DNA from: an uncultured Methylococcaceae bacterium
GTDB taxonomy: Bacteria; Pseudomonadota; Gammaproteobacteria; Methylococcales; Methylomonadaceae
DNA: 64,000 bases
Assembly: GCA_903945375.1 (NCBI GenBank)
Contig: CAJAVP010000003.1
Coordinates: 1-64,000 of the forward strand
Direction of reading: 5' to 3'
Made by a program: the position numbers and the translations under genes. The notes below the pieces were generated by a model. It did not search any database. It was not told the DNA's origin and saw only the letters and a program-made list of their open reading frames with translations. The first letter of the stretch is position 1, and every line of letters starts with the position of its first letter. This document shows positions 7,946-18,190 of this stretch, one piece after another.

Positions 7946-10900
7946 ATGCATAGACGCGTTGCACTTATAGCCTATTCACTCCGGTTTCCAGGTACAGATA
8001 CACAACACTTTTGGCAGGATCTTTTAGCAAAAAAAGACCTTGTGACAGAAGTTGATCCAACGCGATGGTCAAAGGATAGTTTTTTGCATCCTGATAAACG
8101 CCATCCGGGCAGTAGCTATACGTTTGCTGCGGGTAGTCTTGGGGATGTATCCGGTTTTGATGCCGCATTTTTTGGTATTTCGCCACGAGAAGCGGCATTA
8201 ATGGATCCCCAGCAGCGATTATTACTGGAGCTGGCATGGGAAACTTTTGAAAATGCAGGCATTGTTCCTTCCACTATGCGTGGTAGTGAGTGTGGCGTTT
8301 ATGTGGGTATTTCTAATGTCGATTATGCGTATCGTGTCGCCGATGACCTTGAGGCCATTGATTCGTTTGCTGCTACCGGCATTATTTCCAGTATCGCCTC
8401 GAATCGCATTTCATACGTTTTCGATTTACACGGCCCAAGCCTCTCTTTAGATACCGCCTGTTCCTCATCATTGGTGGCGTTTCATCAAGCGTGTGCGGCT
8501 ATTCGATCCGGAGAAATCACGCAAGCACTCGCGGGTGGGATTAATCTCCATTTACATCCTTATGTGTTCATTTCTTTTTCTAAAGCGACCATGTTGTCAA
8601 AAACGGGACGTTGTCATGTGTTTGATGAATCAAGCGATGGTTATGTGCGTTCTGAAGGCGGTGGGTTGTTTTTACTCAAAGATTTGGCGCAGGCTATTGC
8701 CGATGGCGACCAGATTTTGGCGGAAGTTGCGGGCACGGCGATTAATACAGATGGTCATAAATCCGGTTTAACGATCCCTAACCCAATCGCGCAAGCGGCA
8801 TTAATGCGCCGTGTCTATGAGCAAGCGGGTATTGCACCAGATGCTATTGATTATTTTGAGGCGCATGGTACAGGTACGCCGGTTGGTGATCCGATAGAGA
8901 CACAAGCTATTGGTATGGCGCTTGGGCAACAACGCAAAGTGCCCTTACTCATCGGTTCGGTCAAAAGCAATTTAGGGCATTTGGAATCTGCCTCGGGTGT
9001 AGCCGGTCTGGTTAAAGCCTTACACTGTATTGAGCATCGTATGATTCCTGCCACCCTTAGCAGCACCCAACAAATCAATCCCAATATCAACTGTGCGGAT
9101 TGGAATATTCGTATTGTCACCGAGAACCAGCCTTTAAAAGCCAGTGGTGAGTTGACCATAGGCATTAACTCCTTTGGTTTTGGTGGGGCTAATGCCCATG
9201 TTATTTTACAAAGTCATTGCCCAACAGCAGACACGACACGCTTAGCTTCAGCACCTCGTCATAAATTACCTTTACGCCTATCAGCCAAAGACGCATCTGC
9301 TCTCAAACAATCCGCCTTAGCTTTAGCGGATTTTTTAGAAGAACAAACAAACGATTCTGTTAGCTTTTATGATATCGCCCACAGTGCATTTTTCCGCAGA
9401 GAGCATCATGCACACACTGCGGTTGTTTTTTGTGATAATCGTATCGAGGCGGTACAGCAATTACGCTGTTTGGCTCATGCAGACAATCTGCAACAGAAAT
9501 CTGCTATTGCTCCTGAGGTGTATAGCGGTAATCGTTTGCCAAAGCCAGGGGCTATCGGTTTTGTTTTTTCGGGCAATGGCTGCCAATGGCATACGATGGG
9601 GCAGCACTTACTCGAACAATCTGCTGTTTTTAAGCAGGCTATTATAGAAATTGATGAATTATTCAGTGCTTATGCTGATTTTTCTTTAGTCGATGAATTG
9701 TCGGGGGTTAACGGCAATCGCTATGCGGATACGCAAATCGCACAACCGGCATTATTTGCGTTGCAAGTCGGTATTACTAACATGCTGAGGGCGCAGGGTA
9801 TTCAAGCAACGGCGGTTGTGGGGCATAGTGTGGGCGAAGTGGCAGCAGCTTGGGCGGCCGGTATCTTGCCTTTAGCTGAAGCCGTTAAAGTCATTTTTTA
9901 TCGCAGTTATCATCAAGGCAAAACCCAAGGTTCGGGTGGAATGTCAGCGGTTGCATTGGGCGCCGAGGATATAATGCCCTTGCTAGACAGCTTTACGCCA
10001 GAGCAGCTATGTCTTGCTGGTATAAACAGCTCGCGCGGTACAACCTGCGCGGGAGCCGTGGCACAATTGGCGATACTCGAAAGCCAATTAGCGGCTAATA
10101 ACGTATTTCATAAGCGGCTGGATTTGGATTATGCGTTTCACAGTCCAGCAATGGATACCATTAAAGCAGGTGTTTTAACCGATCTCGCAAATCTTAATCA
10201 GAATAGCCCGACACGAGGCTTTTTTTCTACGGTGACCGGTGAATTAATTAAAACCCCCATCTTAGATGCCAATTATTGGTGGCTTAATATCAGACAGCCC
10301 GTACAGTTTCAACAGGCCGTTGATGCACTCTTAGCATCGGGGGTCAATACTCTGATTGAAATTGGCGCCCATCCGGTTCTGCAATCCTATTTGAATGATG
10401 GCATTAAAGCGGCTGATCAACAAGGTATCGTGATTAGCACATTAACCAGAAACAATGGTGCATTGGCGCAAATACAAAACAGCGTCGCGCAAACCTTACT
10501 GTCAGGCGCACCATTCGATTATCGGCATTGGTTTCCGGTCGATGGTCGTTTTGTTAAATTGCCTAATTATGCTTGGCAGCGTGAAAAGCATTGGCATACC
10601 GTAACCGCAGAATCGCATGGCTTATTAGAGCGCGTCAAAGTCCATCCGCTGCTGGGGTATGCGCTTAAGCAGCATCAGGGGATTTGGGAAAATCAACTCG
10701 ACATCGTGATTCAAACGCATTTGGCAGATCATAATGTCGGAGGCGCGATTGTATTTCCCGGAGCAGGCTTTGCGGAATTAGCATTAGCGGCCGCCTATCA
10801 AGCACAGCCCACGGATTTTATTGAAATTGAAGAGCTGGAAATTCGCTCCCCCCTGTTATTAAACCCTGAACACAGTAAAGTCATACGTTGCGTTTTGAGT

Positions 10901-13900
10901 GCAACGGATGGACGACTCACGATACAAAGCCGCGAACTGGCTAAATCGTCTGATTGGTTATTGCATGCTGTGGGCAGAGTGTTAATTGAAGCGACCGGTC
11001 GCTTGCTGGATATTCCATTCCCTAAAATTCCCCAACGAGACGCAGATTTTGATAGTGTCAGTCATCAACATGTAACTGAAACGGTTGGCTTGGGTTATGG
11101 TGATGCCTTTCAAGCAATTGATTATGGTTGGGTTGAGGGCAATCGCGCTTTAGGTGTTTTGCGATTGCCGGATTGTATCAGTGCCGGATTAGCGCATTAT
11201 TTTTTACATCCCGCATTTTTAGATTGTGCATTTCAGCTGGTTTTTCAAATACTAAAAGACAGTATTGAGCCGCACGAAGGCTTGGCGTTTGTACCCGTTA
11301 AAATGGGTAAACTTTATGTTCGCACGGATAAAGCCATACCTGCCTATGCTCAAGCCGTGTTATTGCATCGTGCGCCTCATTCTTTAAATACCGAATTTGT
11401 TATTTTTGATGCTCAAGGTTTAGCGATTGCGTTGGTCAAAGACGTGCGTTTTCGTGCCGTTAGGTTGCAGCGGGCGCATGTGCCCCATCTTCATTTTCTT
11501 GAATACCATTTAACCGCCGCACCTTTAGTGATGGATGCGTTTGAAACTGCGGCTTTTGCTAAACTAAAAAGCTTACCGCTGTCGATGATTGCCAGCGCTC
11601 GTCGTTACAGTGAAGAAGTTGAACCATTACTCGATAGTCTGAGCGATCAATTTATAGTGGAGGCACTCCGCCGCTTAGCGGATGAGCAGGGTTTTCTATC
11701 GGCAGCTAAGCTTAATCAATATAGTGGGGAAGCGTCAAAAACCGGTGAATTACTGCGTATTCTAATGACTCATTGTGAAACACGGGCATACGTATTACCC
11801 ACTGTATCCCCCGTCGGTTGGCGGGTTAAGGCGGTTGCGTCAGACGATATTTCGGCGATGACGATTTGGAATATATTGATTCAAGAGTATCCCGATTATT
11901 TTTATCTGTTTCATTGCGTAGGACGTTGGGGACTCAAGCTGAACGCATTACTAAAAGCCGAGGTGCATCCTGATGCCACTGGTCTTACAACGGCACACTA
12001 CGCACTCATCAGCAGTTTTGTTCTCGAACAAACACTTAAAAAGCACTTAACGGAAATTCTAATTAGCCAATGCTTGCATCTTGAGCAACAGTTGGCGAGT
12101 GGCAATCGTTTGCGTATTTTAGAAATCAGTGCAGACAAACCGCAATTTGCTGGATTGCTGTGTTCGCATTTGGATTTACATCGAACGGATTATCTCTATG
12201 GCAGTTATAGCGAAGAGGCGGTAACGGCGGCAAAAGGCTTACGAGAGCATTTTCCCTTACTGCAAACCCTCTTACTCAGTGAAGAGATGCTTTGCCGTCA
12301 GGCACAGGCCAATGTCGCGATAGTTAATTTGGCGACGGTAGATATTAGTCATCTCAAGCAGTTGCTCAATATGCTGCCCACTGTTTTACAGCCCGGCTGC
12401 CGCGTCTTCTTTGTAGGGTTGCAGCCTGCTCAATGGCTAGGTTATTTATTAGGTATTCATTCAGATTGGTGGGTACGTGATGAACATCAGGTGTTACCGC
12501 AATCGCCGCAGCTGTCAGTACACGCATTAATCGAGCAATTACAAACATTGGCGTTTACTGACATCGAGCCATTGACAGAGATATCCGCCGAGGCTTCAGG
12601 TATCTATGTGGTGATGGCTACCCCAAACACGGCACGTGCTGTTCAACGCGAATCAGCAGCTGCATTGATGAAGGCACAAACAAGCTCATGGTTAGTGCTG
12701 TCCGATAACGACGAGTCTGCTACACCGTTGGCGAGGCAACTTGTTGAGGGTTTGCGTGTGCGTGGTGCAGATGTCTCTTGGCAACCGTGGCAAGCGGATC
12801 GTTCCGTGCAACATTGTTTGGACGCCACGCAAACCTCAACCGGTGTTCCCTTGCACATTATTCATCTGGTCGGTTTTGGGCAGTCAGATGCTAAAGTTCA
12901 AACGCGGCGTTGTACTTTTGCGGCTGAGTTGCTTCAGGCGGCGGAAGCGACTGCAACTGATGCCACGGTGTGGCTGTTGACGCAGAACGTTGGAACATTA
13001 TGGGCGTGTGATCAGCAACAAGCGTTTTCGACACCCGCCACCATTGCACAGGATGCTGCGTTATGGGGATTTGGTCGTAGCTTAATGAACGAATCGACTC
13101 ATTGTCGAGTGCAATTATTGGATATTGCCGCTGAGTGCTTTTCTACACCCGTGCTAGAGGCGGTTTTACTGACCTTGCTCAACGGGGATGCTGAACAAGA
13201 AATTGTTTTGAACAACGAAGGTCAGCGTTTTGTACCGCGTTTACGTAGCCGAGAATCGCTGACCGATAGGCAATCGACGACTGACACGATGAGCAATCAA
13301 CATTGGCAACTGGGATTTAAGTTACCAGGACAATTACGCAATTTACAATGGATGCCGATTGTTGCGAAAACATTGGCAGACGATGAGCTTGAGATAGACG
13401 TTAAGGCGACCGGACTTAATTTCCGCGATGTGATGTACACCTTAGGTTTGCTATCCGACGAAGCCGTTGAAAATGGCTTTGTCGGATCAAGCTTAGGACT
13501 GGAGTTTGCCGGCAAGGTGATTCGGGTAGGTCGTACCGTGCGTGATTTTAACGTTGGTGATGACGTGGTCGGTTTAGGGCCAGCCAGTTTTAGTCAGCGC
13601 GTGTTGACCCAAGCTAATGCCGTTGCACTCATTCCTAATAATCTGAGCTTTGCTGCGGCTGCGACAATCCCAAGCACGTTTTTTACGGTTTATTATGCCT
13701 TGCATCATCAAGCCCGTTTGCAAGCGGGTGAAAAAGTATTGATTCATGGTGCGGCCGGCGGTGTAGGTATTGCCGCGATTCAGGTTGCACGATGGCTGGG
13801 TGCGGAAATTTACGCGACCGTAGGCTCTGAAGAAAAACGAGATTTTCTGCTTTTACTGGGTGTAACGCATTGCTATGATTCGCGCTCACTAACGTTTGCG

Positions 13901-15574
13901 GAAGATATTTTGGCGCAAACTAATCAAGAAGGTGTGGATGTCGTATTAAATTCACTGGCGGGTGAAGCGATTAATCGGAATTTTCAAGTGCTAAAGCCGT
14001 TTGGTCGATTTTTGGAATTAGGTAAACGCGATTTTTATGAAAATACGCCGATTGGCCTTAGACCTTTCCGTAATAATATCAGCTACTTTGGTATTGATGC
14101 TGATCAATTGATGCGGGTACGTCCTGAACTGACACAACGTTTGTATCAAGAAATGATGCAATTATTCCATGAGGGTATTTTGCAGCCCTTACCTTATACG
14201 GTTTTTGATGCGAACCAAGTTATTGAAGCCTTCCGTTATATGCAGCAAGCCAAGCAAATCGGCAAGATCGTCGTCACGTATGAGAACAGCATTCATGCGA
14301 AGCCAGTTGTTGAAGCAGTTGAAAAACCGTGCTTGCAGTTGTCCGCCGATGCCAGTTATCTAGTGACCGGTGGCTTAGGGGGATTTGGCTTAAGAACCGC
14401 GCAATGGTTAGTGAGTAAAGGTGCTAAGCATCTGATTTTAATCGGTCGTAGCGGAGTGGTTTCAGAAGAAGCCCGTTTAGCATTGGCTGAATTTAAAACG
14501 CAGGGTGTTATAGTGCAGGCAAGTGCTTGCGATGTGACCGATAAGGCCGCGTTAAGCGCATTATTGACAGCGTGTGAAAAAACACTGCCACCACTGAAAG
14601 GCATTATTCATGCCGCCGCTGTTATTGAAGATAGTCTGGTTCGCAATATGACAGCAGCGCAGCTTGCTAAGGTGTTAGCGCCTAAAATTCAGGGTGCTTT
14701 GGTGTTACATGAGCTGAGCTTAGATAAATCACTGGATTTATTTGTGTTGTACTCTTCCGTTACGACACTATTTGGCAATCCCGGACAAGCCAATTATGTC
14801 GCGGCTAATTTGTGGCTAGAAGCCCTATCCGCCTATCGTCGGCAACATGGGCTGGTGGCGACGTGCATCTGTTGGGGAGCAATCGATGATGTGGGGTATT
14901 TAACACGCAATAAAAAAATTAAAGATGCCTTGCAAAGCCGCATGGGCGGCGCAGCTTTATCTGCCGCCACAGCGTTGGATGTGCTGGAGCAGCGTTTGTT
15001 GTCAGAGTCGCACGATCATTTTTCATCAGTCGGTGTCATGGAATTTGATTGGCGTGCTTTAAATAGCTTCTTACCGACTGCGCGGACACCAAAATTTCAC
15101 GAGTTGGCGATGCAAATGCCTCACACGGAACACGCGGAGGATAATCGTGCTGATATACAGCGCATGTTGGGTGAACTCAGCGATTCTGAGTTACAGCTTA
15201 CCTTTATTGATTGGCTAAAAGAGGAGTTAAGTCAGATTTTGCTAGTCAATAAAGACAAAATTGATGCCGATTTATCCATGTACGATATGGGCTTAGATTC
15301 ATTGATGGGAGTGGAATTAATGACCGCTATCGAAGCGCGTTTTGATGTGCAAATTCCGGTTATGGCCCTAAGTGAAGCCCCTACTTTAAATAAACTAGCG
15401 GCGCGTCTGCTTGCTCAATTGCGCGGCGATCATAACGAACCTTCTGAATCGACGGCAACTTTGGCTAATATTGAAGACTTATCTAAACGGCATGGTTCAG
15501 TTTTGACGGCTGAGCAAAAATCCTCATTAGCCAAAGCCCTGGAAGCTGATAGCAGCGGAAGGATTATTCACTAA
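7946..15574 (+). CDS. Single-module type I polyketide synthase (KS-AT-DH-[degenerate MT]-ER-KR-ACP), RkpA-like
   Basis: 2542 aa; KS DTACSSS and EAHGTGTPVGDP; AT GHSVGEVAAAW and YAFHSP; DH HLADHNVGGAIVFPGAGF; ER HGAAGGVGIAAIQVARW; KR TGGLGGFGL with QANYVAAN; ACP MGLDSLMGVEL; no thioesterase. Confidence 0.95.
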   Translation: MHRRVALIAYSLRFPGTDTQHFWQDLLAKKDLVTEVDPTRWSKDSFLHPDKRHPGSSYTFAAGSLGDVSGFDAAFFGISPREAALMDPQQRLLLELAWETFENAGIVPSTMRGSECGVYVGISNVDYAYRVADDLEAIDSFAATGIISSIASNRISYVFDLHGPSLSLDTACSSSLVAFHQACAAIRSGEITQALAGGINLHLHPYVFISFSKATMLSKTGRCHVFDESSDGYVRSEGGGLFLLKDLAQAIADGDQILAEVAGTAINTDGHKSGLTIPNPIAQAALMRRVYEQAGIAPDAIDYFEAHGTGTPVGDPIETQAIGMALGQQRKVPLLIGSVKSNLGHLESASGVAGLVKALHCIEHRMIPATLSSTQQINPNINCADWNIRIVTENQPLKASGELTIGINSFGFGGANAHVILQSHCPTADTTRLASAPRHKLPLRLSAKDASALKQSALALADFLEEQTNDSVSFYDIAHSAFFRREHHAHTAVVFCDNRIEAVQQLRCLAHADNLQQKSAIAPEVYSGNRLPKPGAIGFVFSGNGCQWHTMGQHLLEQSAVFKQAIIEIDELFSAYADFSLVDELSGVNGNRYADTQIAQPALFALQVGITNMLRAQGIQATAVVGHSVGEVAAAWAAGILPLAEAVKVIFYRSYHQGKTQGSGGMSAVALGAEDIMPLLDSFTPEQLCLAGINSSRGTTCAGAVAQLAILESQLAANNVFHKRLDLDYAFHSPAMDTIKAGVLTDLANLNQNSPTRGFFSTVTGELIKTPILDANYWWLNIRQPVQFQQAVDALLASGVNTLIEIGAHPVLQSYLNDGIKAADQQGIVISTLTRNNGALAQIQNSVAQTLLSGAPFDYRHWFPVDGRFVKLPNYAWQREKHWHTVTAESHGLLERVKVHPLLGYALKQHQGIWENQLDIVIQTHLADHNVGGAIVFPGAGFAELALAAAYQAQPTDFIEIEELEIRSPLLLNPEHSKVIRCVLSATDGRLTIQSRELAKSSDWLLHAVGRVLIEATGRLLDIPFPKIPQRDADFDSVSHQHVTETVGLGYGDAFQAIDYGWVEGNRALGVLRLPDCISAGLAHYFLHPAFLDCAFQLVFQILKDSIEPHEGLAFVPVKMGKLYVRTDKAIPAYAQAVLLHRAPHSLNTEFVIFDAQGLAIALVKDVRFRAVRLQRAHVPHLHFLEYHLTAAPLVMDAFETAAFAKLKSLPLSMIASARRYSEEVEPLLDSLSDQFIVEALRRLADEQGFLSAAKLNQYSGEASKTGELLRILMTHCETRAYVLPTVSPVGWRVKAVASDDISAMTIWNILIQEYPDYFYLFHCVGRWGLKLNALLKAEVHPDATGLTTAHYALISSFVLEQTLKKHLTEILISQCLHLEQQLASGNRLRILEISADKPQFAGLLCSHLDLHRTDYLYGSYSEEAVTAAKGLREHFPLLQTLLLSEEMLCRQAQANVAIVNLATVDISHLKQLLNMLPTVLQPGCRVFFVGLQPAQWLGYLLGIHSDWWVRDEHQVLPQSPQLSVHALIEQLQTLAFTDIEPLTEISAEASGIYVVMATPNTARAVQRESAAALMKAQTSSWLVLSDNDESATPLARQLVEGLRVRGADVSWQPWQADRSVQHCLDATQTSTGVPLHIIHLVGFGQSDAKVQTRRCTFAAELLQAAEATATDATVWLLTQNVGTLWACDQQQAFSTPATIAQDAALWGFGRSLMNESTHCRVQLLDIAAECFSTPVLEAVLLTLLNGDAEQEIVLNNEGQRFVPRLRSRESLTDRQSTTDTMSNQHWQLGFKLPGQLRNLQWMPIVAKTLADDELEIDVKATGLNFRDVMYTLGLLSDEAVENGFVGSSLGLEFAGKVIRVGRTVRDFNVGDDVVGLGPASFSQRVLTQANAVALIPNNLSFAAAATIPSTFFTVYYALHHQARLQAGEKVLIHGAAGGVGIAAIQVARWLGAEIYATVGSEEKRDFLLLLGVTHCYDSRSLTFAEDILAQTNQEGVDVVLNSLAGEAINRNFQVLKPFGRFLELGKRDFYENTPIGLRPFRNNISYFGIDADQLMRVRPELTQRLYQEMMQLFHEGILQPLPYTVFDANQVIEAFRYMQQAKQIGKIVVTYENSIHAKPVVEAVEKPCLQLSADASYLVTGGLGGFGLRTAQWLVSKGAKHLILIGRSGVVSEEARLALAEFKTQGVIVQASACDVTDKAALSALLTACEKTLPPLKGIIHAAAVIEDSLVRNMTAAQLAKVLAPKIQGALVLHELSLDKSLDLFVLYSSVTTLFGNPGQANYVAANLWLEALSAYRRQHGLVATCICWGAIDDVGYLTRNKKIKDALQSRMGGAALSAATALDVLEQRLLSESHDHFSSVGVMEFDWRALNSFLPTARTPKFHELAMQMPHTEHAEDNRADIQRMLGELSDSELQLTFIDWLKEELSQILLVNKDKIDADLSMYDMGLDSLMGVELMTAIEARFDVQIPVMALSEAPTLNKLAARLLAQLRGDHNEPSESTATLANIEDLSKRHGSVLTAEQKSSLAKALEADSSGRIIH

Positions 15575-15575
15575 T

Positions 15576-16901
15576 ATGGCTTCTAAAAACTTAGGCAGTC
15601 AATTAAAAGACAAATTGATTCAGCAGGCACTGGAACATAAGTTAAAAAATGCGGTTAATCCAGGACAACCGATCTTTAACCCTCTCAATGCTCGTATGGA
15701 AGATTACACACAATGGTGTCGTTTTGATCAATACCCGGGTTATAAGCAACTGCAAATTATCTACCAAGGCGGTGCACAATTTGGTATCAGCAGTCCATTT
15801 TTTCGGGTACACGAAGGCATTGCAGGAGCGACGACGCGCATAGCGGGTCGCGAGTTTATCAATTACGCCGGTTATAATTATTTAGGTTTTTCAGGCGACC
15901 CGCGTGTTGCAAAAGCCGCTAAGGATGCGATTGATCAATACGGTACTTCCGTTTCTGCCAGTCGCTTAGTGTCAGGTGAACGTCCGATACATCGGCAACT
16001 GGAAGCCGCGTTGGCGGAAACTTATGGCGTTGATGATGCGGTGGTCATGGTCAGTGGTCATGCGACAAATGTAACGACGATTGGTTATTTATTTGGTGCT
16101 AACGACTTAATTTTGCACGATGAACTGATCCACAATAGTAGCTTGGTTGGAGCGCAATTATCGGGTGCAAAACGGCTGTCATTTCCACATAACGATTATG
16201 CCGCATTAGACCAGCTGCTCAGCGAGCAACGGCGACATTATGAGCGCGTGTTGATTGTGATTGAAGGCTTGTACAGTATGGATGGTGATTATCCAGATTT
16301 GCCAGAGTTTATCGCTATCAAACAAAAACACGGCGCTTTTTTGATGGTCGATGAGGCGCATTCATTGGGAGTAATGGGCGAACAAGGCTTAGGTATTCGC
16401 GAACACTTTAATGTCGATGGTAAAGCCGTTGATATTTGGATGGGGACATTGAGCAAGTCTTTGGCAGGCTGTGGTGGCTACATTGCCGGTGAATCGGCAT
16501 TGATTGAGCATTTAAAATTTCTAGCGCCCGGCTTTCTTTATAGCGTGGGGATGCCACCGCAAGTGGTCGCACCCGCTTTAGCGGCTTTACACTTGTTAAG
16601 GCAAGAGCCGCAGCGAACACAGCAGTTAAAAGCGCGTTCGCAGTATTTTTTAACAGCCGCCAAAGCGGTCGGTATTGATACCGGACACAGCGTAGGTTTG
16701 GCGATTATCGCGGCAATAACCGGCAGTTCTGTCAATGCTGCACGAATGTCTCAAGCCTTATTTGATCAAGGGATTAATGTTCAGCCTATTTTATATCCGG
16801 CGGTTCCTGAAAAAAGCGCGCGATTACGATTTTTCATTTCCTGCGAACATACTGAGCAGCAAATCGACGCGACCATTCAAGCCTATTGCCGGATAAACTA
16901 A
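15576..16901 (+). CDS. PLP-dependent alpha-oxoamine synthase (AONS/KBL/SPT superfamily), RkpG-like
   Basis: NYAGYNYLGFSGDPRV, DEAHSLGVMGEQGLGI, PLP-Lys region GTLSKSLAGCGGYIAG; starts 2 nt after the PKS stop. Confidence 0.92.
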   Translation: MASKNLGSQLKDKLIQQALEHKLKNAVNPGQPIFNPLNARMEDYTQWCRFDQYPGYKQLQIIYQGGAQFGISSPFFRVHEGIAGATTRIAGREFINYAGYNYLGFSGDPRVAKAAKDAIDQYGTSVSASRLVSGERPIHRQLEAALAETYGVDDAVVMVSGHATNVTTIGYLFGANDLILHDELIHNSSLVGAQLSGAKRLSFPHNDYAALDQLLSEQRRHYERVLIVIEGLYSMDGDYPDLPEFIAIKQKHGAFLMVDEAHSLGVMGEQGLGIREHFNVDGKAVDIWMGTLSKSLAGCGGYIAGESALIEHLKFLAPGFLYSVGMPPQVVAPALAALHLLRQEPQRTQQLKARSQYFLTAAKAVGIDTGHSVGLAIIAAITGSSVNAARMSQALFDQGINVQPILYPAVPEKSARLRFFISCEHTEQQIDATIQAYCRIN

Positions 16902-16922
16902 ACTTACATTTAGTTTATCCGG
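16889..16922. promoter_or_regulatory. Perfect 14-bp stem hairpin spanning the alpha-oxoamine synthase stop codon
   Basis: ccggataaactaaa-cttaca-tttagtttatccgg; no T-tract. Confidence 0.7.
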
Positions 16923-16957
16923 TAAGTTGTCAACGTAATTAAGCGAGGAGATATTTT

Positions 16958-18190
16958 TTGAGTGCAAACAAACGCTCTTTTTTGTTTTTGCAAGGCCCTT
17001 GTTCCCCCTTCTTTGCTCAGCTTGCGGATCATTTAGTGGCTTTAGGGCATAGCGTCCATAAACTCAATTTTAATTATGGTGACACTGTTTATTGGCTGCC
17101 TCGCAAAGCGCATTATTTTCGGGAAGAACTCAGTGTCTTACCTGATTTTTTAGCTCATATTTGGCAGCTGTATGGCATTACTGATCAGATTTTATTTGGC
17201 GATTGCCGTCCGGTACATAAACCTGCCATTAATCGAGCCGAAGCCTTAGGTATACGTACCCATGTATTTGAGGAAGGTTATTTTCGACCTTTCTGGGTTA
17301 CCTTGGAGCGCGAAGGCGTTAATAGTCATTCCTTGTTACCACGCGATCCGGATTGGTTTCGGGCAGTTGGTGAGCGCTTGCCTGAGCCGGATCAATCGGT
17401 GGCATTTCGATCGCCTTTTAGCACACGAGCCTTTCATGATGTCGTCTATAACGTCGTCGGATTGGTCAATCCACTCGGTTTTCATCGTTACAAACGCCAT
17501 GCGCCAGATTCTGCTTTACTCGAATATGCCGGTTATATTCGGCGTTTTGCGTTGATAAAATGGTATAAACAGCGTGACCGAGACCGTATCGCGCAGTTAT
17601 TCGCGCAGTCAACTCCCTATTATGTACTGCCCTTACAATTGAGCAGTGACACGCAAATCACTCATCATTCTAGCTTTAGCGATATGTTAGAAGTGATTGA
17701 ATTGACATTAAAATCTTTCTGCAAATTTGCTCCAGAGAATGCTAGGTTGGTGATAAAGATTCATCCGTTGGATGCCGGTCTGTTTGATTACGACAAAGCC
17801 ATTAAGCAATTAGCCACCTTTTATCAGTTGACCGAGCGGGTGTTATTTATTCAATCGGGTGATTTACACATCCTATTGCAAAACGCTTCGGGTACGGTAA
17901 CCGTTAATAGTACGGTGGGCGGTTTAGCGCTCGCTTTGGAATGTCCTACAATCGCCTTGGCTGATCCCATTTATAACTTGCCCGGCTTAACTTTTCAGGG
18001 TGGGTTAAACACATTTTGGACACAGGCGACAAAGCCTGATAGTGAGTTATTTCGCTGTTATAGCAAAACCGTCATCCACACGACCCAAATTAATGGGGGA
18101 TTTTATTGTCGCGAAGGTATTGCTTTGGCTATCAAACATACTGAGCGTTTTTTAGACAGCGATCAATCACCGTTAGAAAAACTGTTATGA
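16958..18190 (+). CDS. KpsS-like capsular polysaccharide biosynthesis protein, RkpJ-like
   Basis: SFLFLQGPCSPFFAQLADHLVALGHSVHKLNFNYGD, FEEGYFRPFWVTLE, VNSTVGGLALALECPTIALADPIYNLPGLTFQGGLNTFW. TTG start with upstream gaggag. Confidence 0.88.
   Translation: MSANKRSFLFLQGPCSPFFAQLADHLVALGHSVHKLNFNYGDTVYWLPRKAHYFREELSVLPDFLAHIWQLYGITDQILFGDCRPVHKPAINRAEALGIRTHVFEEGYFRPFWVTLEREGVNSHSLLPRDPDWFRAVGERLPEPDQSVAFRSPFSTRAFHDVVYNVVGLVNPLGFHRYKRHAPDSALLEYAGYIRRFALIKWYKQRDRDRIAQLFAQSTPYYVLPLQLSSDTQITHHSSFSDMLEVIELTLKSFCKFAPENARLVIKIHPLDAGLFDYDKAIKQLATFYQLTERVLFIQSGDLHILLQNASGTVTVNSTVGGLALALECPTIALADPIYNLPGLTFQGGLNTFWTQATKPDSELFRCYSKTVIHTTQINGGFYCREGIALAIKHTERFLDSDQSPLEKLL

Noticed and set aside
7946-15574. 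Multimodular assembly-line PKS making a drug-like polyketide
   Set aside because: Only one KS and one ACP are visible; a single iterative reducing module linked to capsule genes fits better.
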